35,988 bases of DNA, from contig CAJYJH010000055.1 in NCBI GenBank assembly GCA_913775265.1, positions 1-35,988 of the forward strand, given 5' to 3'. Below are positions 19,368-27,966 of this stretch, piece by piece (positions within the stretch are counted from its first letter, which is position 1; each line of letters starts with the position of its first letter). The translations under genes and the position numbers were made by a program. Under the pieces are notes generated by a model. It did not search any database, was not told where the DNA came from, and worked only from the letters and a program-made list of their open reading frames with translations. This DNA is from an uncultured Mucilaginibacter sp. (GTDB lineage Bacteria; Bacteroidota; Bacteroidia; Sphingobacteriales; Sphingobacteriaceae).

Positions 19368-21378
19368 GGAGTTAAAACCTTTGTTGATAATCCATTATTC
19401 AATCACATAATTGTGCATCCCGGCGACGACTTTCACAGATTTAACCGTGTTGACTATTGCTTTACCTTCATAAACGGTTTTACCAATCGGGAAGGTAATG
19501 GTTGCTGATGAATTGGCAGGCACTACGATATGGTAAGCAATACGCTGTCCGCTGCGCTTCCAAGACGATATAACGTTTCCTGACGGACCGGCATAATGCG
19601 CCTCGAAATGGTCTAAACCACTAACAAAAGAAGGCTGCAGAAAGAAATGCTTAAAGCCCGGCGTTGATTCGTCGGGTTTTATACCGCCTAAGGTTTTATA
19701 CATCCAGGCACCAATCTCGCCAAACATGATGTGATTGAGAGACAGATCTCGCTTTAAGGTCAAATCTCACTTCTCGTATAAAGTGATAGCCCCGTTGGCT
19801 ATCCACCATCCCCACGACGGAAAAGTATCTTGCGTGGCTAACTTGTATGCGGTTTATGCCTGACCGTTATCACTCAGTGCTCCCAAAATTGCTTTCGCAC
19901 CCAGTATCCCCACATCCAGATGGTAATTATTGGCTGCTACTTTACGAGCAAGTATTGCTGCCGCTTTTTGCTTAAGCTGATCGAGCACTATCCCCCAGTA
20001 CAAAGGCACGGCTTGCTCGGTTTGAAAGCCATCCGCATACCGGCCGGTTTGACTGTTTAAATATTTGGCATTGATAGCCTTTTTTATTTTTTCGGCCAGT
20101 GCTGTGTAAGTTGTAGTCGGATTGTATACCCAAGACCCGAGCTGTTTTTGCCAGGATATTCGCGTCAACAAAATAATATACCGACGAGGTAAGCTCAACC
20201 GGCGTTTTAGATTTTACCGGTGCCCAGTCGCCCAAACCCCTGGTGGTTGATCCGCTTGGGTATTTTTCGTTAATGTGATCTACGTAGCGTTTTATGACGT
20301 TGTAGTTATCCTTCAATATTTTTTGGTCGCCATAAAACAGGTAAGTATTCCAAGGAATAATTGCTATTGTACTGGTCCAATCAGGCCCGTTACCCCATTC
20401 GTACCCCCAGCCATCGGTGGGTATGATGGATGGCAGCACGCCGTTCGGCTGCTGCTCATCGCGATGGTCGGCCATCCATTTTTCGTAAATCGTAATTACA
20501 TCATAATTATACAGGACAACCTCGCTCGCTATGTGTGCATCCCCGGTCCAGCCGTTTTTTTCGCGCTGAGGGCAGTCCGTTGGGTAGCCAAACAGGTTAG
20601 ACAAATAAGACGCATTGGTAGCAGTGTATAATTTGTTTAGCAACGGGTTTGAAGTGTTAATATGCCCTACCTTAGACACATCGCTATGCATAAACCAGCC
20701 CACTAAACTTTCCTTTGTTAGTTTGATGGGTTTATTACTAACCACCTCCACATACTGAAAACCTTTGTAGTTAAACCGGGGCATGAACGTTTCTGCACCT
20801 TTACCGTTTAAATAATAGATATCAGTTGCAAAAGGATCGGTCAGTCTTGTAGCTTCAGCTAAAAAGTAATCTACGTTTGATTGGTCGGGCATGCCCTGAG
20901 CATCTAAGCGCTCAGCATGCACCAGCTTAACGCGGGTGCCAGCATCGCCGTTTAAAGTGATCTGGCTAACGCCAGCGATGTTACGTCCTAAGTTGTATAA
21001 GTAGGTTGTATCATTAATCTTCTTAAAACTTACGGGTGCAATCTCTTCCACGTTACGAACCGGCACCATAGCCTGCGCCGTAATATTAGCTGATGGAGCC
21101 TGACGGATAATAACCTCACTCCATATCCTATCGTCAAAACCAAGCTCATTCCAATCAGGTATTTCGCGTCGCGCATCATAATGCTCGCCGGTATAAATAC
21201 TGTTAAATATTACCGGGCTTAACGCTGTCTTCCACGTTTTATCTGTACTGATGACCTCTGTCGTACCGTCCTTTAGGTTTGCAGGGATGAAAAGATTGGC
21301 GCTTGTTACATTGATGGAAGTCTTCTTTCAGTTTCTTTTTCTTTGTGAATAAGGTTGATTTTTGTGGTAAAGGTTAAC

Positions 21379-21521
21379 ACTGACAGAGGCGAGTTATTCG
21401 TACCTCCAGGCATTCAGGCCTATCTTGCGATTCAATCCTCTGTCAGTTGTTTAAACAAGCGTCAAATAGAAATTAGAGTTTCGAAGGCTCATTAGTAAGG
21501 TATTGACCCAGTGTTTAAACG
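21379..21521 (+). ncRNA. Candidate bridge RNA core of the IS110 element
   Basis: Two adjoining stem-loops lie in the leader before the recombinase. First: an 11-bp stem (21379-21389 with 21437-21447) encloses an 18-base left loop, a small AGGC/GCCT hairpin (21408-21421) and a 15-base right loop. Second, starting at the next base: a 10-bp stem (21448-21457 with 21512-21521, one G-U) encloses an 18-base left loop, a 6-bp hairpin (21476-21490) and a 21-base right loop. This pair of internally looped stem-loops is the plan known for bridge RNAs of IS110 recombinases (target loop, then donor loop). Short matches to the insertion site are given in the findings. Transcription and exact ends are inferred. 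Confidence 0.6.
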
Positions 21522-21556
21522 GTTAACCTGAGTGTTATTAACAATTAAGCAAAGCT

Positions 21557-22560
21557 ATGGATTATCATTTTTTTATTGGTATCGATGTTTCAAAAAGCAC
21601 ACTCGATTTTACTTTACTTGCCGGCAAAGAAAAGCAGTTCCAACTCCAGACCTCCAATGACCTGGCCGGCATCAGGCAATGCTGGAAACAGCTCAAAGCA
21701 CAACCCTGCTTTGAGCTGCAACGCGCTGTTTTTTTATGGAGCATACTGGCATTTATAATCAGCACCTGCTTGGTTTTCTGCACGCTAAAAAAGCAGCTGT
21801 CTGTTTAGAACCTGCCATTCACATTAAACGCTCGGCAGGTCTGCAAAGAGGAAAAAATGATCAGGTGGATGCCTTAAGAATTGCACAGTACGCTTACAAG
21901 AACCGCGAAACGCTTAAGCTCTGGCAGCCTAAAAGACAAGTCATCGTACAACTCAAAGAACTATCGGCCTTGCGCAGCAGGCTACTCAATGCCCAGAAAC
22001 AATTATCCGTACCCATCAAAGAAACCGCTCTGTTTGACCAGGAAATAGCCAAACAGGCATCAAAGCTCTGTAAAGCAACGGCCGAAGCGCTTGCCTCGGA
22101 CATTAAAAAAGTAGTTGGCGCCATAGACAAGCTCATTAGCGGCGACCAATATCTGAAAAGGCTTTTTGATGTGGTTACTTCCGTTCAGGGCATCGGCAAG
22201 ATCACGGCAACGGCCATGGTTGTGTGCACCAATGAATTTAAGGATATCAGCCAGGCTTCAAAGTTTGCCTGCTACGCCGGCATCGCACCTTTCGATCATT
22301 TCTCCGGCAGCAGTATCAGAGGCAGGTCCAGGGTATCACATCAGGCTAACAAACCCATGAAAACATTACTTCATCTTGCTGCTATGGTAGCCATCTGCTA
22401 TAACCAGGACCTGAACGCTTTTTATCAAAGAAAACTCGCGCAAAACAAAAACAAAATGTCAGTTATCAATGCCGTGAGAAACAAACTTGTCCATCGTGTT
22501 TTTGCCTGCGTGAACCAAGACAGACTTTATCAAAAAAATTATACACAACCTCTTGTGTAA
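21557..22560 (+). CDS. IS110-family DEDD recombinase, split by a -1 frameshift
   Basis: The start is ATG 21557. The first frame carries the RuvC-like N-terminus (FFIGIDVSKSTLDF, with D10) and would stop at 21808. The rest, from ATG 21736, continues one frame back with MEHTGIYN (catalytic Glu), GKNDQVDALRIA (two Asp) and the C-terminal Tnp domain (VQGIGKITATAMV, FACYAGIAPFDHFSGSSIRG). Joined at 21736, the protein is 334 residues, a normal length for the family. The switch lies at T TTT TTA (21730-21736), phased exactly as a -1 slippery heptamer. Either the ribosome shifts there, or one base has been lost from an ancestral TTT TGT ATG and the gene is dead. Without a shift the DEDD tetrad is never assembled. 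Confidence 0.85.
21689..21718 (+). repeat. Perfect 12-bp hairpin in the recombinase gene, just before the slip site
   Basis: Bases 21689-21700 pair with 21707-21718 around a 6-base loop. The stem ends 11 bases before the slippery heptamer. It could modulate reading through the frame switch, or be chance. Confidence 0.6.
21730..21736 (+). promoter_or_regulatory. Possible -1 ribosomal slippage site (T TTT TTA)
   Basis: In the upstream frame the codons are GTT TTT TTA, so the heptamer has the canonical X XXY YYZ phase. Slipping back one base leads directly into ATG GAG, the start of the conserved MEHTGIY block. Confidence 0.45.
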
Positions 22561-23380
22561 ACCATAGAAATCGCAATGACGTAATACGCATATCCAGGCA
22601 TACCGCAGGCCGGTTTCGCCAAGGCGCACGTTCAAAATCCCACACGGCGCGCGACTGGAAGTTATACCAGCCATTACCTAACAATACACCTACCGCATTA
22701 TTCCCACTCTGCAGTTGGCGGGTTACATCATAGGTTACATATAAATTGCGCCGGTCAAACCGGGTATACATCGGATCCAAGCGATGATCGCCAATTTTTT
22801 TACCATTAATATACAGTTCATACAAACCGGCAGCGGATACGTATGCCCTTGCGGAAGTAATTTGTTTTTGAACGCTGAATGCTTTACGGAGATAAGGCGC
22901 AGCTTTTTCGCCGATGCTATTATTATCGCTAATCCAGCTCCCGCGCCAGAAGCTCTGGCCCATCATACCCATCTCAAAGCTGGCAATGGGTGATTGAATC
23001 GGTTTGCCGTTTTTGCCCCAAACAGTTACAGCCCAGTAATATTTAGTAAAGGGCTGCAATAGCTGACCTGCGTAAGTAACCAAGCTAACATCCGTTTTCA
23101 TTTTCTGCGTTTGCCATATGTTGCCTCGCCCGGCTTTAACTTGCTTTTCGTCAGTTCCAACCGTTAGCTGGTAAGCTGTTTGCTGCGCGCCGCTTAGGGC
23201 ATCCTATAATATCCAAGACAACCGAACAGAGGGGTTATCTAATCCTATTGGATTAGTTAAATGCTCGCACTGCAGGTTTACAATCGCTATGCCTTTAGCC
23301 CTTACCAGCACCAGCATTACTGAAGACATGAACAGCAGGAGCAGGAATAATAAACGACTAATCTTCACTGGGGTTGTATG

Positions 23381-23390
23381 AAAACGTTTT
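23381..23390. promoter_or_regulatory. Palindrome AAAACGTTTT before the rhamnosidase start
   Basis: A perfect 10-bp palindrome 13 bases upstream of the GTG of the decayed rhamnosidase, in the 72-base gap after the mutarotase gene. It resembles the centre of LacI/CcpA-type operators. Whether anything binds is unknown. Confidence 0.3.
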
Positions 23391-23440
23391 TAACAACAGT
23401 AACCGGAATCACTTTTTACTGGCAAACACTAAAATGGAAG

Positions 23441-23773
23441 CTATTTAAGCTTAAATATAGAATCCATTAACATCCATTTTTCTGCCTCTTTAGCTCCCGG
23501 TAAGGCTTGCTGATACTTCCACATCAAATTTTCCCATTCCTGTACTTTGGCATTGCTGGCATCCATATCTGCTTTTTTTTCGAACGAAAAACCATCGCTG
23601 ACATCCATTATCATGAATAGCCTGCTTTTGAACCGGTAAATTTCCATCTGCACTATTCCGGACGTGGTGATGCTTTCTAATATTTCGGGCCATACCTTGC
23701 GATGGTGATCTTCGTACTCAGCAATTAAGCTGTCGTCATCTATTAAATCAAGTGTTAAACAATATCTTTTCAT
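23441..23773 (-). CDS. rhaM: L-rhamnose mutarotase
   Basis: 110 residues, the standard length for the RhaM/RhaU family. Family features include an N-terminal RYCLTLDL strand, EYEDHHRKVWPEI with the conserved His/Trp, IVQMEIYRF, FMIMDVSDGF and MWKYQQALPG. The enzyme interconverts alpha and beta anomers of L-rhamnose in the cytoplasm, feeding rhamnose isomerase. It is intact and lies 72 bases upstream of the decayed GH78 gene on the same strand, so the two were probably an operon for taking up rhamnose from glycosides. No rhaA, rhaB or rhaD is visible in the window. Confidence 0.92.
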   Translation of the reverse strand: MKRYCLTLDLIDDDSLIAEYEDHHRKVWPEILESITTSGIVQMEIYRFKSRLFMIMDVSDGFSFEKKADMDASNAKVQEWENLMWKYQQALPGAKEAEKWMLMDSIFKLK

Positions 23774-24754
23774 GTACGATAAATTATCATCAAATGAAGG
23801 TGCTGATAGTAGCGACTAAACACCTTACACGTTTTATTTCAATAAACAATTATAAACAACTCGCGAGTCAAAATTTAATTAATCTTGCTTCAGTTAGGTC
23901 GTGCAAATAGATGATCAAAGATTTAGAAGAATTATAAATTCACCCATTGCTTGTAATGCAATTACTGCTATAAAAGTTAAATGCTTTATCTAAGTAAACA
24001 ATCAATGAAATTTTCAGTATAATTTACAAAAGCACTACTCAAGTCATTAATTGTTTAAAATTTCACTAAAATACATTCACATTAATCATTATTTTTTCAT
24101 TTATTGCTTTAAATCTGACTTTACAGCACTGCAAACTGTCGAGAAAAAAAAATTTTTCTCATTTTTTAACAGTTCGTCCAATTTTCAACACTAAAAAGTA
24201 TGTCATTAACACTTTACGTCTAATTTTACTAAAATCGTTGTAAAGATTATTCGTCGGTTACTTTAAAAAAGACTCATAAAACAAAAACTTTTTAATTTTT
24301 TTTAAAAGATATTTTGTTTTCATAAACTATTTCTTTTACTTAGACCATTATAGACAGCCGTAATTTTTAAGTTAAATAAACAAATTTTTTTTATTAATTA
24401 TTTGATAATCAAACGTTAGCAAACGTTGATTTAAAAGAGACCGATAGCTCCTTTTTTTATAAAAAGTAACAAATTAGATACAAAACTAAACAATAGTTAT
24501 TTTCGATCTTGCCAGGACATTCGTTTTTGCTTAAAAAATAAAACTGCTATTTATTTTCAACGAGTTACTAAAACGTTTAAGCACAACTATCAACAAACCA
24601 AATAAATAAACAACTCAAAGTAGCCTTGTATGAACAAACCCTAACTTACCTTCTGCATTAGTAAAGCTTGGTACAGCAACCTCTTGCAAGCCTTAGATGG
24701 CCATCCACTATTTAACTAAGTTGATTCAAGTCATTAAACAATTAATGTATAAGT
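23774..24754. other. 981-base AT-rich leader region upstream of susC
   Basis: There is no credible gene; all frames are broken by stops and the stretch is strongly AT-rich with long A and T runs around 24140-24390. It holds a tandem repeat of AAACGTT (24411-24427) and a further AAACGTTT at 24571-24578. TAGCCTTG at 24621-24628 is a near match to TAnnTTTG, 127 bases before the susC ATG, but no -33 partner is clear. The mutarotase promoter should also lie at the left end. Long AT-rich leaders are usual before susC genes. Confidence 0.6.
24411..24427 (+). repeat. Two AAACGTT motifs at a 10-bp period
   Basis: AAACGTT at 24411-24417 and 24421-24427 would lie on the same face of the helix; each contains the palindrome AACGTT. 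A third copy, AAACGTTT, is at 24571-24578. This may be a regulator site for the SusC operon. Confidence 0.35.
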
Positions 24755-27700
24755 ATGAAATTTACGAAGCCCCTGATAGACAAAAGGAACAGATTTAATC
24801 TGCCCAAACTGTCTCTCGCTCAAAAATTAATATTAGCCGGCACTCTGGTCATCAATCTTGACGCTGCTGCAGCAACAGTAACTCATGTCAATGCCGGCTC
24901 ACCGGCGCACATTGCCTCGGCATTAACCTTTAATCGCTTTGCCGCCGATGGCAGAATTACCGGTAAAATAACCGACGAAAAAGGCCAGCCCCTACCAGGC
25001 GTAACTGTTCAGGTAAAAGGCCGCCAAACTGCTGCCGTTACTGATGTAAATGGAGTATATAATATTGAAGCTCCAACCAATGCCATTCTTGTAATTACCT
25101 ATATTGGTTATACAACTCAAGAGATAGCGACCAATGGAAAGGTTGAATTGAATATTAGTCTTTCTCCTTCAACCAGTTCACTTAATGAAGTGGTAGTAAC
25201 GGCTTTAGGCATCAAAAAAGATCAGAAAAAACTGGGTTATGCGGTATCTACCGTAAATGGTAACGATTTAAATCAAGCGCGTGAAACTAACGTGGCTCTC
25301 TCGTTAGAAGGTCGTGTTGCAGGTTTAAGTGTTGGTGCATCTAACGGTGGTCCGGGTTCATCTGCTCGCGTATTGTTAAGAGGCTTAACCAGTTTTACTG
25401 CAGGATCGCCTTTATACGTTATTAACGGTGTACCTATGGATAATACGCAACGCGGCTCTGCCAGCGAATGGGGTGGTGCTGATTACGGTGATGGTATCTC
25501 TAACATTAACCCTGATGATATCGAGTCTATGACTGTGTTAAAAGGTCAGTCAGCATCAGCTCTTTACGGTTCTCGTGCATCAAACGGTGTTATTTTAATT
25601 ACCACTAAATCAGGTAAAAAGAATTCAAATTTTGGCGTTGAGTATAACTCTAATATTCAATTTGATAAAGCTTACAATAACACTGATTTTCAACAGGTTT
25701 ATGGCCAGGGACAGAATGGTGCAAAGCCCGCAACTGCAGCCGATGCGTTAGCCGCAGGTAACTTAGCTTGGGGTGCTAAAATGGACGGATCACAAGTGAT
25801 ACAGTTTGATGGTAACTCTTATGCTTATTCACCGGTTAAAAACAGTTATTTGAAATTTTACCGGACTGCTCCAAGCTTTACTAACACTGTATCTTTCACT
25901 GGTGGTAGCGAAACAGGTAGCTTCCGTTTATCATTATCTGATTTAAGGGCAAACTCTATCGTGCCTAACAGTTATTTAGATAGAAAAACGTTCAACTTTA
26001 ATGGTACGCAATCGGTTACAAAAAAGCTTGACATTACTGTTATTGCTAACTATTTAATTGAAAACGGCAAAAACCGGTCTTCATTGAGCGACGGTCCTGG
26101 TAACCCTAACAACGTTCAGTTTTTAGCGCCTAACGAAGATCAAAGTATCTTGGCTAATCGTGTTAGTGCAAGCGGCAGAGAGCAAAGCTTTACTAATGAC
26201 ACTTATGTAACTAATCCATATTTTGCTGCTTACGATTTTCAAAATAACACGCTCAGAAAACGTTTGATTTCGTCGCTGGCAGCCAAATACAATTTCACAA
26301 AGTGGTTATATGCTCAAGGTCGTTTAGGTTATGATAATATTATAGACCAGCGTACCAGCATTGAGCCTACCGGCACGGCCTATCGTAATGATTTAGGTAC
26401 AATGACTTTGTACAACACTCAAACAACTGAGTTTAACGCAGACGCATTAATTAATGCCAAGCACGACATTATTAAAGACTGGTTAAACTTAGACTTAAGT
26501 GTGGGTGGCAACATTCGCCAAAGTCGATATGACGGTTTAGTTACCGCTGGCGGCAATGGTGGTTTTATCATTCCGTATTTCTACACTATTACCAATTTTG
26601 CAAGCCGCGTAACTCGCTTACCCGACAACTATACTAATAAGCATGTTAACTCTGCCTACTACTCCGCTGACTTTTCTATAAAAGACTATTTGGTTTTGAG
26701 TACTACCGGACGTTACGATACCTACAGCAGTATATCTAATTCTGTAGGCCGCGGCATTTTTTCGCCTTCGGTTTCGGGTAGCTTTATTTTCTCTGATTTG
26801 ATGAAAATCAAAAATGTAGATCTAGGAAAAGTGAGGTTATCATATGCGCAAACCAGTAATGACGCACCAGCTTACGCCAACCAAGTTTATTATACAGTAA
26901 ACAACTCAATCAATGGCATTCCGGCAGGTGGTTTCAGCACACAGCTACCAAACTTATTTTTAAAACCGTTTACTTTAAAAGAGTTAGAAGCTGGTTTAGA
27001 GATGAAGTTTTGGCATGACCGTTTTGGTTTTGACGTTGCTGCTTTCTCGCGTAAAACAAACAATGAGATCATCAACACTAATATTGACCCATCTTCAGGT
27101 TACAACAACCAATACTTAGGCACCGGTTCTACTCAAAACAGAGGTATAGAGCTTGAGATTCATGGAACTCCAGTAAAATCAAGTAACTTTAGCTGGACTC
27201 CGTCTTTCAATTTTACTTATGTAAAAAATAAAATTTTACAGACAGATCCAACTAATGCGAACGTATCTTTTGGTACTTATCGCCCGCAAAACGCCTCTAC
27301 TGCTTTAATTGTAGGCATGCCTGGCCCACAAATTCTTGCATACGATTATGCCCGTAATTCTAGCGGCCAAATAATTGTTGACTCAGACGGTAAGCCTGTG
27401 CAAGGTGCGTTAAAGCCTATGGGCTCAACTATTCCAAAGATATATGGAGGCTTAAATAACTCATTTAACTTTAAATCTTTTAATCTATCATTCCTAACTG
27501 ATTATCGCTTCGGCAACAAAATTCTGTCTGCTACTAATTATTACAGCATCTTCCGTGGTTTAAACCAGATGACATTGGTTGGTCGTGAAGGAGGTGTAGT
27601 TGCTCCTAATTCAGTAACCGCGAGCGGAGCGCCAAATAACAAAGCTGTTCCTGCTCAAGATTATTATCAGGATTTAGCACGTAGAATTTCAGCTTTAGAT

Positions 27701-27961
27701 GTTTTAGATGGCAGCTTTATTAAGCTTCGTCAGGTAACGTTTGGTTACAATATCCCTAAAAATATACTGGGCCGTACACCATTCAGCAGTATAAATGTGT
27801 CATTTGTAGCACGTAACCTATGGACTATTATGAAACATACAGATAACATTGATCCGGAATCAGGTTTCTCTAACGACGTTAGATATACCGGCATAGAAGG
27901 TACCAGCTTACCGCAAACCAGAACATATGGTTTTAATGTAAACTTTAAATTTAAAAATTAA
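24755..27961 (+). CDS. SusC-like TonB-dependent outer-membrane transporter
   Basis: 1068 residues. After an export signal (about residues 20-40), residues 66-145 form the carboxypeptidase-D regulatory-like domain (ITGKITDEKGQPLPGVTVQVKG) and about 145-265 the plug, opening with LNEVVVTALGIKK and containing the LRGLTSFTAGSPLYVINGVP and LKGQSASALYGSRASNGVI blocks. The 22-stranded barrel fills the rest and ends in YGFNVNFKFKN, with the aromatic-rich finish needed for barrel assembly. With the SusD five bases downstream it forms the lidded importer for oligosaccharides. Given the surroundings, xylan- or arabinoxylan-derived oligomers are the likely cargo, but the locus could serve another glycan. 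It is complete. Confidence 0.97.
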   Translation: MKFTKPLIDKRNRFNLPKLSLAQKLILAGTLVINLDAAAATVTHVNAGSPAHIASALTFNRFAADGRITGKITDEKGQPLPGVTVQVKGRQTAAVTDVNGVYNIEAPTNAILVITYIGYTTQEIATNGKVELNISLSPSTSSLNEVVVTALGIKKDQKKLGYAVSTVNGNDLNQARETNVALSLEGRVAGLSVGASNGGPGSSARVLLRGLTSFTAGSPLYVINGVPMDNTQRGSASEWGGADYGDGISNINPDDIESMTVLKGQSASALYGSRASNGVILITTKSGKKNSNFGVEYNSNIQFDKAYNNTDFQQVYGQGQNGAKPATAADALAAGNLAWGAKMDGSQVIQFDGNSYAYSPVKNSYLKFYRTAPSFTNTVSFTGGSETGSFRLSLSDLRANSIVPNSYLDRKTFNFNGTQSVTKKLDITVIANYLIENGKNRSSLSDGPGNPNNVQFLAPNEDQSILANRVSASGREQSFTNDTYVTNPYFAAYDFQNNTLRKRLISSLAAKYNFTKWLYAQGRLGYDNIIDQRTSIEPTGTAYRNDLGTMTLYNTQTTEFNADALINAKHDIIKDWLNLDLSVGGNIRQSRYDGLVTAGGNGGFIIPYFYTITNFASRVTRLPDNYTNKHVNSAYYSADFSIKDYLVLSTTGRYDTYSSISNSVGRGIFSPSVSGSFIFSDLMKIKNVDLGKVRLSYAQTSNDAPAYANQVYYTVNNSINGIPAGGFSTQLPNLFLKPFTLKELEAGLEMKFWHDRFGFDVAAFSRKTNNEIINTNIDPSSGYNNQYLGTGSTQNRGIELEIHGTPVKSSNFSWTPSFNFTYVKNKILQTDPTNANVSFGTYRPQNASTALIVGMPGPQILAYDYARNSSGQIIVDSDGKPVQGALKPMGSTIPKIYGGLNNSFNFKSFNLSFLTDYRFGNKILSATNYYSIFRGLNQMTLVGREGGVVAPNSVTASGAPNNKAVPAQDYYQDLARRISALDVLDGSFIKLRQVTFGYNIPKNILGRTPFSSINVSFVARNLWTIMKHTDNIDPESGFSNDVRYTGIEGTSLPQTRTYGFNVNFKFKN

Positions 27962-27966
27962 AAGAC

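Larger units (their letters stand above)
21277..22567 (+). mobile_element. IS110-family insertion sequence inside the rhamnosidase gene
   Basis: The element is about 1.29 kb, with roughly 280 bases of leader, a DEDD recombinase gene and almost no 3' tail, the layout of IS110-group elements. The ends are set as follows: TAG occurs at both junctions (21274-21276 and 22565-22567), and removing one copy plus everything between rejoins the rhamnosidase frame exactly (MRITSLRFL then KDGTTEV). GGTTT at the left end and AAACC at the right end form a 5-bp inverted repeat. No longer target duplication is visible, as usual for IS110. The right end could lie up to about 15 bases further out. It is inserted against the direction of the rhamnosidase. 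Confidence 0.85.
19395..23368 (-). pseudogene. GH78 alpha-L-rhamnosidase, decayed and split by an IS
   Basis: Fragments read in order from a GTG at 23368 (signal-like LLFLLLLFMSSVMLV) to a stop at 19395. Visible GH78 blocks: YYWAVTVWGKNG, SFWRGSWI, GLYELYINGKKIGDHRLDP, then beyond the IS KDGTTEVISTDKTWKTALSP, PTDCPQREKNGWTGDAH (catalytic region), WGIVLDQL, DTFPSWGWWI and SLNHIMFGEIGAW. Lesions: TAG at 23204-23206; an IS110 element after the CLDMRITS region; a frameshift near 20126-20134 (between ARVLG and YNPTTTY); a frameshift near 19855 (after ALSDNGQA); TGA at 19767-19769, probably a former Trp codon. Intact, it would have removed terminal rhamnose from pectin or glycosides. It is clearly nonfunctional. 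Confidence 0.95.

Noticed and set aside
21277..22582. Alternative IS ends using a GT core (21277-21278 and 22581-22582)
   Set aside because: It would leave the rhamnosidase out of frame and needs an extra lost base. The TAG join restores the frame without further assumptions, though the GT version gives more typical spacing before the DGT block.
21405..22601. Nine-base identity TCCAGGCAT between the IS leader (21405-21413) and the right flank (22593-22601)
   Set aside because: It overlaps the small closing hairpin rather than a free loop and lies well inside rhamnosidase coding sequence, away from the junction; probably chance.
23774..24754. A hidden gene in the long AT-rich stretch before susC
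   Set aside because: Stops are frequent in all frames and composition is that of non-coding DNA.
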